Below, in pieces: positions 8,017 through 16,328 of a stretch of 64,000 nucleotides of DNA. The notes beneath the pieces were generated by a model. The model saw nothing but the letters and a program-made list of their open reading frames with translations, did not search any database and was not told the origin of the DNA. Positions within the stretch are counted from its first letter, which is position 1; the number at the start of each line of letters is the position of its first letter. Source of the stretch: Sphingomonas montana (GTDB lineage: Bacteria; Pseudomonadota; Alphaproteobacteria; Sphingomonadales; Sphingomonadaceae); assembly GCF_001956315.1 (NCBI RefSeq), contig NZ_MOLY01000033.1, positions 1-64,000 of the forward strand. Reading direction: 5' to 3'. Made by a program: the position numbers and the translations under genes.

Positions 8017-9461
8017 CGGCCGTTCTGCCCCGCATAGGTCTTGGGAATGACGATTTCGACGCGCCGGTTCTGGCGGCGGCCGGCATCGTCGCCATTGTCG
8101 GCGACGGGCTGGCTTTCGCCCACGCCGGTCGGCACCATCCGGTCGGGCGGGATGCCGGCACCCGCCAGGGCCGCCACCACCGCGGCGGCGCGCGCCTCGG
8201 ACAGCGACTGGTTCGACGGGTAGCGGAGCGAGGCGATCCGCTGGTTGTCGGTGTGGCCGGTCAGCGGCACCTGCCCCTGCGTCAGGCCGATCGCCTGCGC
8301 GATGCGCGCGGTCGTCTCGCCATAGCCCGGATCGAGATCGGCGGACCCGGAGGCGAACAGCCCCCGGTCGCGCATCCGGACCAGCACCGATCCCGGATCG
8401 TCGGACACCTGCACCCGGCCCGCGTCGATATCCGGTTTCAGGATGTCGAGGATGGTCAGGAACAGCCGGTCATCGGATGCGGGGGCGGGGGCGGAGCGAT
8501 TGAGGCTGGCCGGCCCCGCCCGGTAGGTGGCGGTCAGCGGCGCGACCGCGCGGTCGCCGAGCGACGCCAGCCGCAGCACGAACCCGGCATAGAGCGCGAG
8601 CAGGAGCGCTGCGAGACCCGCCAGCCAGACCCAGAGCGGGGTCTGCCGCGCGATCGGCTGATACGCCGCATCGACGCCCTTCCACGCCGGGGACAGCCCG
8701 CGTTCGACCGGCCCGCGCAGGTTGCGGATCGCGCCGAACAGCCGGTCACGCAGCTGGACGAGCTTGCTGGCGCCGCCGCGTTCCAACCGCATCCGCCCTT
8801 CGAACCCGAACGACAGGCAGACATAGATGAGTTCGAGCAGGTTGGGCGAGCGGCCGGGCCGTGCCTCTAGCGCATCGGCGATCTCGAACATCCGGTCGCC
8901 GCTGACCACCTCGTTGTGGAAGGTCGCGACCAGCGTCTGCTTGCCCCAACTGCCCCGCGTGCCCCACGGCGTCGACAGGATCACCTCGTCGATCAGCGCG
9001 GACAGCGCGTAATGGCCGTAGCGGACGTCCTCCTCGCCCACGCCCAGTTCACGCGCGCGCGCCTGGAAGGTGCGCAGTTCGTCCACGATGGTGCGACGCA
9101 GGCGGACGACATCGGGATGGTCGGTGACGCCGCGCAACGTGTTGGCCAGCACGATCAGCGGTGCGCCGGCCGCCAGCAGCGGGTTCGCGCTAGCCGCCTG
9201 GAACGTGTCGAGCGACAGCGGGGCCGCGTTGAACGGACTGCCCGGCAGGGTCGGCCGCGCGGCAGCGGAGGCACCGACCGGCGGGGTGCTGGGGACCGGA
9301 TCGAACGGGCTGGGGCCGGCGGGTGGCGACTGGCCCGGACCGCGGATTTGCGTCCGGTCGCCGTCATCCTCGGGCGGCGGGGTCGGCCCCGCACCACCGG
9401 CCGGGCGGCCGATGATGGTGCGGTCGCCCTCGTCGGGCTCGAACGGGTTGCGGCCGGTCAC
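8013..9461 (-). CDS. tssL: T6SS membrane-complex protein TssL with OmpA-like domain
   Basis: 482 residues. A Pro/Gly-rich cytoplasmic leader (1-75) contains two repeats of D-R-T-x-I: DRTII around Thr15 and DRTQI around Thr37. The DotU/IcmH domain follows (about 88-265, including DEVILSTPWG and FFHNE-like VATFHNEVVSGDRMFEIAD). A single membrane helix lies at about 275-297 and a periplasmic OmpA peptidoglycan-binding domain at about 335-475 (TGHTDN 401-406, NQSLSEARA 417-425, GRRQNRRVEI 461-470). In Agrobacterium the equivalent threonine of TssL is phosphorylated by PpkA and bound by Fha. The stop and start overlap the neighbouring tssM and tssK genes by four bases each. Confidence 0.97.
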   Translation of the reverse strand: MTGRNPFEPDEGDRTIIGRPAGGAGPTPPPEDDGDRTQIRGPGQSPPAGPSPFDPVPSTPPVGASAAARPTLPGSPFNAAPLSLDTFQAASANPLLAAGAPLIVLANTLRGVTDHPDVVRLRRTIVDELRTFQARARELGVGEEDVRYGHYALSALIDEVILSTPWGTRGSWGKQTLVATFHNEVVSGDRMFEIADALEARPGRSPNLLELIYVCLSFGFEGRMRLERGGASKLVQLRDRLFGAIRNLRGPVERGLSPAWKGVDAAYQPIARQTPLWVWLAGLAALLLALYAGFVLRLASLGDRAVAPLTATYRAGPASLNRSAPAPASDDRLFLTILDILKPDIDAGRVQVSDDPGSVLVRMRDRGLFASGSADLDPGYGETTARIAQAIGLTQGQVPLTGHTDNQRIASLRYPSNQSLSEARAAAVVAALAGAGIPPDRMVPTGVGESQPVADNGDDAGRRQNRRVEIVIPKTYAGQNGR

Positions 9462-10804
9462 CGGACGCGCCCGCGAATGGCCCAGAGTTCCAGTTCGAGG
9501 TCGGGCACATCGCCCGACACATGGACCGCGATGCCGCCGGACCGTTCGATCAGCTGCCAGTCGTCCGAATTGGCGTTGATCTCGAAATAGATCATGCCCG
9601 CGCGGAACGGGATCTGCCGCGGTTCGGCGGGCAGCGCGCGGATCGGCGCGCCGCCGAGCTGGAGGTTCACGAGATCGCGGATCCGCTCCACCGCGCCGAT
9701 CGTCGCGCGTTTCGGCAGGTTCGCGCGGATCAGTTCGCCGTCGATGCTCGACCGCGCGGCCAGCACGAACATGCAGTCCGCGAACAGCGACCGGTCGCCG
9801 ACCTTCGCCACGCGGATGCCGTAGGCGCGGTCCTCCAGCGGGATCGGGATTGCGGTCTGTTCGAACACCGCACTCAACGCCTCGCGCAGGAAGGCGACGA
9901 GCGGCGCGAAACTGGCCTGCAGGTCGTTGTGGCGATAGTCCGGGAAGACGGGCGGACGGTTGGTGCCGGTTTCGGTGAACGTCGCCAGTTCGCCCGCCAG
10001 CCCGACGAGCGTGCGGTAGAGTTCCTGCGGATGAAGGTCGCCGAGCGTGCCGATATGGCGCACGACGGCCTCGTTGCGGTTGACGAGCATCAGCACGAGG
10101 AAGTCGCTGATCTCCGCGACGCTGCGTCCGCTCTGGTTCGCCAGCCGCGCCGCGATCGCCGATCCGCGGTGCTGGAGCAGGCCGCGCACCTCGGCGATCA
10201 GGCTGGTCAGGCGGTTCGACACCGCGCAGCTGATCGCGGTGGGGATGAAGTCGGGATCGAGCACCAGCGACCCGTCGGTGCGCTTTTCGATCAGGCGGGC
10301 GAGCGGCAGCGTGACGTAGCCGGCCAGTTCCTGCTGATCGTGGAGCAGGCGCAGGTCGAGCTTGCCGATCGTGATCGGGGCCGACCCTTGTGAATCGGCG
10401 ATGACGTCGTTGATTTCGGTTTCGTGCCCCAGCCAGCGGAGCGCCTGGCCGCCCGTCGCGGACAGCCGGGTGTCGAACGCCCCCGCGCGGCGGATCGGCA
10501 GCGCCAGATGGATGATGCTGTTCGTCAGGTCACCGGGCGGGGTGAGCGGTTGCGGATGATCGTCCGCGCCCGGCAGGTCGAACAGCGTGCCGTCGGGCAG
10601 AATGCCGGCCGCGCGGGACAGCGCGAACGTGCCGGTGCGGAGCAATGCCTCGTCGATTTCCAGCCGCGCGAAGCCCCAGCCGAGCGGGTTCAGGAACCGC
10701 GCCATGTCCTCGGTCTGGCGTTCGAGATAGCGTTCCATCTGCTGGAAATGCTGCGTCCGCAGGAACATGCCTTCGGACCACAGGACCTTGTTGTGCCAGT
10801 ACAT
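9458..10804 (-). CDS. tssK: T6SS baseplate protein TssK
   Basis: 448 residues. The N-terminus reads NKVLWSEGMFLRTQHFQQME, a hallmark of TssK (VasE/ImpJ family). TssK forms trimers that connect the baseplate wedge to the TssLM membrane complex. I choose the ATG at 10804 (Met-Tyr-Trp-His) because the family signature begins there; an upstream in-frame ATG at 10840 would add 12 non-family residues. It overlaps tssL by four bases and starts 45 bases after the fha stop. Confidence 0.96.
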   Translation of the reverse strand: MYWHNKVLWSEGMFLRTQHFQQMERYLERQTEDMARFLNPLGWGFARLEIDEALLRTGTFALSRAAGILPDGTLFDLPGADDHPQPLTPPGDLTNSIIHLALPIRRAGAFDTRLSATGGQALRWLGHETEINDVIADSQGSAPITIGKLDLRLLHDQQELAGYVTLPLARLIEKRTDGSLVLDPDFIPTAISCAVSNRLTSLIAEVRGLLQHRGSAIAARLANQSGRSVAEISDFLVLMLVNRNEAVVRHIGTLGDLHPQELYRTLVGLAGELATFTETGTNRPPVFPDYRHNDLQASFAPLVAFLREALSAVFEQTAIPIPLEDRAYGIRVAKVGDRSLFADCMFVLAARSSIDGELIRANLPKRATIGAVERIRDLVNLQLGGAPIRALPAEPRQIPFRAGMIYFEINANSDDWQLIERSGGIAVHVSGDVPDLELELWAIRGRVR

Positions 10805-10848
10805 GCCCTGTCTATCCCCCCGCCTCTCGGCCGAACGCATCTATCGGG

Positions 10849-12486
10849 TCAACGGCGTGCGCCGTAAACCCGAATCTCTTCCAGTTGTCGTTCGTAGGCC
10901 GATCGGAAGGCGGCGTTTATGATGCCTTCGCTGCTCGAATCCGCCTCGCGCCGTATTTCGGCATAGCGATCGGCATATTCGATCCAGGCGGCGGCATCGC
11001 GCTGCGTCCGGATCAGATAGTTGCGGCTGGCGAGCCGACGCTCGATCTCGTCCGGCCCAAGCGCGTCGAAGGTGGCGCCCAGCGCGGCGCGCATGCCGGC
11101 CAGCATGCAGAGCAGATGCGCCTTCACGTCGTGAAACGCCTCGTTCAGCGCGGCGGCGCCCGTGGTGTAGCCGCTGTCCTCGGTGCGCAGCAGGTCGATC
11201 GCAATGCGTTGCGGCGGCACCCATTTGAACGGATTGTTTCCTTCCGCCCGAACCTGGGTGCGGCTCATGCGATATTCGTCCTTCAGCGCGGTGCGTTCGC
11301 CCATCACGTCGGCCAGCCCCAGGATCGCCTGGCGGTAGATGGTGCCCAGCCGGTGCATCAGCGCGGCGCGGTCCTCGTTGACGAAGCTGGTCGGCGACAG
11401 GCCGGCCCCCGCGCAGAACGCGTCGAACAGCGCATCGTCCGCCGCCGGCCCGCGAGCGGCCGGATGCTGCGGGGCAGCCGCTGTCGTCGGGGGCATCGCC
11501 GGGGCGGCCACGAACGATGGACCCGGCGGCATTTCCGGCGGCGCGGGGCGGGGCGGGGCGGCCGGCGCGGCGCCGTCGGCAAGATCGACATCGGGCGGGA
11601 TCCGGTCGGGCCCGGGCATGGGCATGGACAGGCCCGGGGGGACAAGCGGTTCGACCGGAACGGGCGGCGGGGCGACCTCGATCGGAGCGGCGACGGGTGT
11701 CACGGGTGCTACGGGGGCCATGTGGACGGGGTCGGCCTCGGGCGGGATCACCGCGTCGGCCAGCGCCCAGTCGGACGGGATCTGCGTGGCGGCCGCGGGC
11801 ACGGCGGGCGCGTGCAGGATGGGGCTGGAGAACGGGGCGTCAAAACCATAGCCCGGATCGCGCGCCTCGGCCGGCGGCGCCGTCCAGGCCCGTTCGGTCC
11901 CGATCACCGGCGGGTCCGCGCGCCGGCTGCCCGTTCCGGCGTTCCAGCCGTCGGCATCGCGATCGGGCCGCCGTTCCCAGGCATCGGCATCGACGCCGTC
12001 CTGCGGCTGGCGATGGGCGTCGACCAGCGGGTCGGGGCGCATCGCACTGGCGAACGGATCGAGCCGGCGGGGGGTCGATTCACCCCGCGGCGGATCGAGC
12101 CCCTCCGGCGCACCGAACGGCGACCGGCCCGGTTCGGGCAGGATCGGGGCCGGCGCTGCGGACGCTGCCGATGCGCGACTGTCCTCCAGCAGCAGGACGA
12201 ACGGGCCGAACCGGATGACGTCGCCCGGGCCGACCGGAACCGGCCGGTCGCGTTCCAGCCGCTGCCGCGGTTCGCCCAGGAACACGCCGTTCGAACTCGT
12301 GTCGCGCACGGTGGTGCGTCCTGCGGCATGCACGATCGTCAGGTGCGTGCGCGATATGCCGCGTTCCGGATCCGCCACCGACCAGTCGGCGCGCGCATCG
12401 CGGCCGATGCTCAACTGCCCCTCGTCCAGCGCGCGGCTGTCGATCTGGTTGGTCAGGTCGTCCTTGTGGAACAGGCGCAGGCGCAT
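10849..12486 (-). CDS. fha: T6SS FHA-domain protein (Fha/TagH)
   Basis: 545 residues from the ATG at 12486, which has GAGGA about 9 bases upstream. The N-terminal FHA domain (about 1-105) shows the phosphothreonine-binding set GRD (28-30), SRTH (45-48) and SNG (65-67). A long Pro/Ala-rich linker (about 110-330) leads to the C-terminal domain typical of T6SS FHA proteins (about 335-545, with FCAGAGLSPTSFVNEDRAALMHRLGTIYR). Fha reads phosphothreonine marks made by the T6SS kinase and promotes assembly. The likely partner motifs are seen in TssL and in the kinase tail. The linker is unusually rich in proline, possibly causing slippage-prone sequence, but the frame is intact. Confidence 0.95.
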   Translation of the reverse strand: MRLRLFHKDDLTNQIDSRALDEGQLSIGRDARADWSVADPERGISRTHLTIVHAAGRTTVRDTSSNGVFLGEPRQRLERDRPVPVGPGDVIRFGPFVLLLEDSRASAASAAPAPILPEPGRSPFGAPEGLDPPRGESTPRRLDPFASAMRPDPLVDAHRQPQDGVDADAWERRPDRDADGWNAGTGSRRADPPVIGTERAWTAPPAEARDPGYGFDAPFSSPILHAPAVPAAATQIPSDWALADAVIPPEADPVHMAPVAPVTPVAAPIEVAPPPVPVEPLVPPGLSMPMPGPDRIPPDVDLADGAAPAAPPRPAPPEMPPGPSFVAAPAMPPTTAAAPQHPAARGPAADDALFDAFCAGAGLSPTSFVNEDRAALMHRLGTIYRQAILGLADVMGERTALKDEYRMSRTQVRAEGNNPFKWVPPQRIAIDLLRTEDSGYTTGAAALNEAFHDVKAHLLCMLAGMRAALGATFDALGPDEIERRLASRNYLIRTQRDAAAWIEYADRYAEIRREADSSSEGIINAAFRSAYERQLEEIRVYGARR

Positions 12487-12712
12487 CGGCAGATATCCTC
12501 GGTCGGCAGATCGTCTGGTTTTCCCTTCGTACCGCCGGTGCCGGACGATTGTCACCCCCGCTCGTTCCGGTTGACGATACGGCTAGTGCGGCTGCCGTAG
12601 ATGCCTGCCGGCATGATCGGACTATCCGTGTCCAGCCGGTTCGGAGGGACGGGACGGCCGGTCGACGCGGCGCACCGCCGGGCGGACCCGTGCTCCCCGA
12701 TCCAACGGTCGT
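12487..12712. other. gap between fha and the lipoprotein gene
   Basis: 226 bases without a supported gene. It is the largest gap within the minus-strand T6SS series and may hold a promoter for fha and the genes after it, but I cannot point to clear -35/-10 boxes. Confidence 0.45.
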
Positions 12713-13249
12713 TCAGCGCTTTTCGAACGCGAACACCACCGTGCTCAGGCAATCGGGCGCGCGTTCGGCGAACCCGAACGACAACTGGCCCCACGGTTCC
12801 TTGCGGGACCAGCTTGTCTCCTCGTCCAGTGATCCGCCGCGCGGCGTCTGGCTGATCGCCAGCGGCGCATAGTGCGCCACGACGTCCTTGCGCGCGGGGC
12901 ATCCCTTGACGATGCGGAGCAGCAGCAACGGCCCCGCCGTGGCATTGCTACCGGGCTTCGGTTCACGCAATTCGACGGACAGGACCAGAGTGCCCGACAG
13001 GATGCCGTCCGCGGCATAGGACTGGAAACTGTTCGTCGCGGTCGTCGGCTTCAGCGCGGCGCCGGTGATCGCCTCCACCGCCGGACGGTCGATATGGCCT
13101 GCGCCGCGGATACGCTGGATCAGAGTGTCGATCGGATTCGCAGGACGGTTCATGGTGTCTCCTCTGGCGCATCCGACCAGTAACGTGGCCGCCAGGACCG
13201 CGGCGAAGGCGGGGCCGAAATCAATTCTTCGCGGGATAGTTCTTATCAT
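12713..13249 (-). CDS. lipoprotein next to VgrG, candidate immunity protein
   Basis: 178 residues, starting at the ATG at 13249 with GGGAG a few bases upstream. A membrane-spanning signal segment ends in a lipobox (LLVGC, Cys27), so the mature protein should be anchored in the envelope facing the periplasm. Its sequence matches no family I know; two cysteines remain in the mature part (GCPAR, APDCL). The first 29 bases overlap the 3' end of vgrG, which encodes a C-terminal HExxH domain. Tight coupling of a small envelope protein to an effector gene is typical of T6SS immunity proteins, so that is the inferred role. TssJ, also a T6SS lipoprotein, was considered, but the sequence does not show its conserved pattern. 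Confidence 0.8.
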   Translation of the reverse strand: MIRTIPRRIDFGPAFAAVLAATLLVGCARGDTMNRPANPIDTLIQRIRGAGHIDRPAVEAITGAALKPTTATNSFQSYAADGILSGTLVLSVELREPKPGSNATAGPLLLLRIVKGCPARKDVVAHYAPLAISQTPRGGSLDEETSWSRKEPWGQLSFGFAERAPDCLSTVVFAFEKR

Positions 13250-15599
13250 ACCAGCTCCCGTAATAGTCCGCATAGCTTTGTCCGGTGGTCGACGTCTTTT
13301 CGCCCGCTCCGTAAATGCTGCCGATCGCATCGCGTGCCTTGGCTGCATCGCCGTCCTTGACGAACGCGTCATAGGCCGTCCGATATTGCGGCTGGTTCGC
13401 CGGATTGCCGGAAATACCGATATCGGCACCGCCGTTCGCCAGAATCTCGCGCTGCGCACGCACGTTCGACAGTGTCGCGGCACCTTCGTCCGCAAGCTTC
13501 GATCGCAGATATGCCGCCTTGGACGACAGGTCTTCGACGCCGAGATAGCGCGCGTGGCCGGTTTCATGCGCCAGCGAACGGACCAGCGCGGGCGCATTGC
13601 CGGCCTGTGCCTTGTCGATCGTGATCGTCCGCGCCGGCCGGTTGGCGAATGTGCCCCCCCCGGCGGGGCCGTAATTCACTTGCCAACCCGCCTCGTCGAG
13701 CGCCGCCAGATCGCCCGACAAGCTCGGCGATTTGGCCACCAGCTCTGCTGCGGCGGGGCCCAGCGTTTTGTCGATGCCCATCGCGACCGGCGGTCCTGCC
13801 GGCGCAGCGGGTGCCGCCGCGGGCGCACCGCCGCCGGGCGCAGGCGCAACGGGGCCGGCCCCGGCGGGCGCAAGTGCGGCGGCGGGGCGGGGATCAGCGA
13901 TTGAGGGTATGGCGGGGGCGGTGCCGCTGTTCAGGTTGATCTGCGTCCCGTCCAGCCAGATGCCGTTGCCGTCGATCACCAGCTTGCTGCCGCCGACATG
14001 CAGCACGATCGACTTGCCGGCGCGGATGTCGATCCGGTCGGCGACATCGAGCGCGGAGGACTGCGCCCTGGTGGTCAGCGTCTGGGCGACGTCGACGATT
14101 TCGTGACGGTCCGCGATGCGGCGATAGTCGCGCCCGGAATGGAGATAGACCTCCTCGGCCCCGCCCTTGTCCTCGAACAGGAATTCATTGACCAGACCAC
14201 CGGTGCCCGACGTCCGGAATCCGGCCTGCGTCAGGTTGGCGGGCACGGCGAAGCTATGCTTGTTGCGGCCGTTGTAGAGCGAGCCGACCACGACCGGACG
14301 ATCGGGGCGGCCATCGATGAAGTCGATCAGCACCTCCATGCCGGGCCGCGGTATGAACTGCGCGCCGATGCCGTCCCCCGCCCAGGCCTGCACCAGCCGA
14401 ACCCAGCAGGTCGACGCGCCCGTCCGGTCCCAGTGGAACTTGACCTTGATGCGGCCATGTCCTTCGGGATCGTTCTGGTCGATGACGACCGCGGTCTGCG
14501 GCCCGCGCGAGGCGACCGGCGGGGCACTGCGCCGGGCCGGGCGGTAGACCTGCGTGCTGGGCTGCGCCTCGAACGTCTGTTCGTAATGCGGTTCGCCTTC
14601 CGCCGTGGAATAGGGATCGAACGCGTCGTGCGTGACGGACCGGACCACGATGCGTCGTTCGCGCGGGTCGAGCCGCGTGTCGTCCACCTGGAACCGCGCG
14701 CCGGGCGCGAAGGCGACGTAGGATCCGCTGCCCTTCATCACCACCGCGGCGCTTTCGGACCCTTCGATCCGCAGCTTGGCGCGGTCCCGACCGGCCGCCG
14801 CGTCGGTATAGCCGCCGCCCCAATGATAGACATGTCCCTTGCGCGCGGCCCAATCCAGCTTGCTGGGCGCGGTGATCGGCGACAGATCGCCGGGCTTGGT
14901 GAAGTCATAGTCGTGCGTGACGACCGCGGCCGGGGCCGAGTTGTAGCCCATCTGCAGGTCGCGCAGCCCGCGCAGCAGGTGATCGCGCCGGAACGACAGG
15001 TCGAACGGATCGCCGTCATAATAGCCGGCCGGATCGCCGGCGATGTACATGCGGTGCTTGTACGGAGCGGCCCCTTCGTCGAACCGGAAATAGTAGAAGA
15101 CGCCCTCATCCTCCATCAGGCGGCTGACGAAGTCGAAATCGCTTTCGTCCTGCTGGACGATGTAGGCGCGGGGCGCGGAGGGGCCGTAACGGCTGTCGTC
15201 GAACGTGATCGCATGTTCGCCGAGGATGGTTTCGACGACCTGACTGTGGCTGCGATCGGTGAACAGCCGGCGGTCGCGGGTCAGGCGCAGCGCCGCGAAG
15301 GCGGGTTCGACCAGGATTGCGAATTCGACATAGCTGCCCTTGTGGTACAGATGTTCGAACCGCGCGCAGCGACCGTTGATCTTGCGCTCGCTATCGTCGG
15401 ACATGCCGAGCGAGAAGGTGATCGACGCGTTGAGCCAGGCGGCGGCGGGCGGCACATCGCCCTGCGACCGGATCGTCAGGCGGAAGGGTTCCGCACTGGA
15501 AATGGACTCGCTCCCGTCCATCCGGAACAGCTTGTAGTTCTGGATATCGCCGGGGGCTTCGAGGATGTGAAGGAACTTGTTGCCGTCGCGCGTGCCCAT
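13221..15599 (-). CDS. vgrG: T6SS spike protein VgrG with C-terminal HExxH domain
   Basis: 792 residues. The gp27/gp5-like VgrG core occupies about 5-560, including the OB-fold segment DQNDPEGHGRIKVKFHWDR (374-392) and the repeating beta-helix end (DRIDIRAGKSIVLHVGGS). An Ala/Pro-rich linker (568-605) leads to an extra domain (about 606-792) with the zinc-metallopeptidase motif HETGH (678-682) and a possible third ligand in LADEGAA (Glu705). VgrG trimers tip the Hcp tube; a C-terminal enzyme on VgrG makes it an evolved effector-carrying spike. The start at 15599 follows a 176-base gap after hcp. The peptidase activity is inferred only from the motif. Confidence 0.95.
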   Translation of the reverse strand: MGTRDGNKFLHILEAPGDIQNYKLFRMDGSESISSAEPFRLTIRSQGDVPPAAAWLNASITFSLGMSDDSERKINGRCARFEHLYHKGSYVEFAILVEPAFAALRLTRDRRLFTDRSHSQVVETILGEHAITFDDSRYGPSAPRAYIVQQDESDFDFVSRLMEDEGVFYYFRFDEGAAPYKHRMYIAGDPAGYYDGDPFDLSFRRDHLLRGLRDLQMGYNSAPAAVVTHDYDFTKPGDLSPITAPSKLDWAARKGHVYHWGGGYTDAAAGRDRAKLRIEGSESAAVVMKGSGSYVAFAPGARFQVDDTRLDPRERRIVVRSVTHDAFDPYSTAEGEPHYEQTFEAQPSTQVYRPARRSAPPVASRGPQTAVVIDQNDPEGHGRIKVKFHWDRTGASTCWVRLVQAWAGDGIGAQFIPRPGMEVLIDFIDGRPDRPVVVGSLYNGRNKHSFAVPANLTQAGFRTSGTGGLVNEFLFEDKGGAEEVYLHSGRDYRRIADRHEIVDVAQTLTTRAQSSALDVADRIDIRAGKSIVLHVGGSKLVIDGNGIWLDGTQINLNSGTAPAIPSIADPRPAAALAPAGAGPVAPAPGGGAPAAAPAAPAGPPVAMGIDKTLGPAAAELVAKSPSLSGDLAALDEAGWQVNYGPAGGGTFANRPARTITIDKAQAGNAPALVRSLAHETGHARYLGVEDLSSKAAYLRSKLADEGAATLSNVRAQREILANGGADIGISGNPANQPQYRTAYDAFVKDGDAAKARDAIGSIYGAGEKTSTTGQSYADYYGSWYDKNYPAKN

Positions 15600-15711
15600 C
15601 GCTCAATCCATCATGGTGTCGAATACACAGGGATCGGCGGAGCGGATCGCGGCGGGTGCGATCGTGCGGGGGGGACTATGTCCATCCCGCGGCATGACCG
15701 CGACCGTCGTA

Positions 15712-15766
15712 CCGGCCCGCCGCACCTGCCGCCGGATCGAACCGGCGAGCGATGCGGCGGGGCCGG
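15712..15766 (-). terminator. large GC-rich stem-loop between hcp and vgrG
   Basis: CCGGCCCGCCGCA (15712-15724) pairs with TGCGGCGGGGCCGG (15753-15766) with a one-base bulge, and an inner CGCCGG-type hairpin lies in the loop. It begins 10 bases after the hcp stop codon in the direction of transcription. There is no T run, so it could be an attenuator or an mRNA-stabilising 3' hairpin that lets hcp be made in excess over vgrG. Confidence 0.55.
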
Positions 15767-15775
15767 CCAAGCGGA

Positions 15776-16264
15776 TCAGACCTTCGCAGCCTTGGTGAAG
15801 TCGTATCCACCACGCACCGCGCGCTCGTTATTGGCCTCGTCCTTGAGGAACTGGTTGAATTCCACCGAAGAAAAGTTGAGCGAGATGTTCTCCATCGGCT
15901 CGCCAGCGCCGGTGCTGCCGGCGGTCGAGAAGGAAGAGCAGATCACGTTCTTCATGACATATTCGATATACTTGGCTTCGCCGCTGTCCGACGCCTGGAC
16001 CGTGACGGCGAGTGTCGCGGTTTCGGTGTTCTTGCCCTGCAGTGCCTGCAGCATGAACTGCGTCGTGGTATCGTCCTGACGCTTCACCAGGTGAAGATCG
16101 CCCGGCGTCACCTTGCCGGCGGAAAGGCGATTGCCCGCTGCGCCGACCGTGGTCTGCACCGCGACGGAGAAACCCCAGCTGTACGAATCAACTTCGATCC
16201 AGTCCTTGTACGGGCCGGACGTGACGGCACCCTTGAGGCTGCCGAGCTTCATATAAACGGGCAT
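15776..16264 (-). CDS. hcp: T6SS tube protein Hcp
   Basis: 162 residues, the typical Hcp length. Family features include the start PVYMKLGSLKG, DWIEVDSYSWG, and the middle segment GDLHLVKRQDDTTTQFMLQAL, with the closing NISLNFSSVEFNQF. Hcp hexamers stack into the tube that is expelled together with VgrG. A strong ribosome-binding site (AGGAGA) lies just before the ATG. The 64 bases upstream are AT-rich for this genome (TAATAATT stretch), which suggests that hcp has its own promoter. A large stem-loop follows the gene. Confidence 0.97.
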   Translation of the reverse strand: MPVYMKLGSLKGAVTSGPYKDWIEVDSYSWGFSVAVQTTVGAAGNRLSAGKVTPGDLHLVKRQDDTTTQFMLQALQGKNTETATLAVTVQASDSGEAKYIEYVMKNVICSSFSTAGSTGAGEPMENISLNFSSVEFNQFLKDEANNERAVRGGYDFTKAAKV

Positions 16265-16328
16265 GTGCTTCTCCTGCGCGTATGGACCATGTCGGTCTTA
16301 ACCAGAATTATTACAGAATGGCGTTGCC
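16265..16328 (-). promoter_or_regulatory. probable hcp promoter region
   Basis: The clpV-hcp gap is clearly richer in A and T than its surroundings, with TGTAATAATT in the direction of hcp. I cannot assign a confident -35 box, so the sigma factor is open; the main evidence is base composition and the need for high Hcp levels. Confidence 0.35.

Noticed and set aside
6769-8037. Long plus-strand open frame opposite tssM
   Set aside because: It is the antisense shadow of tssM in GC-rich DNA, rich in Arg, Ala and Gly without family motifs; the minus-strand frame has clear TssM domains.
12713-13249. Lipoprotein as TssJ
   Set aside because: Size and lipobox would fit, but the conserved TssJ pattern is not visible and the gene is coupled to vgrG rather than to tssK/tssL.
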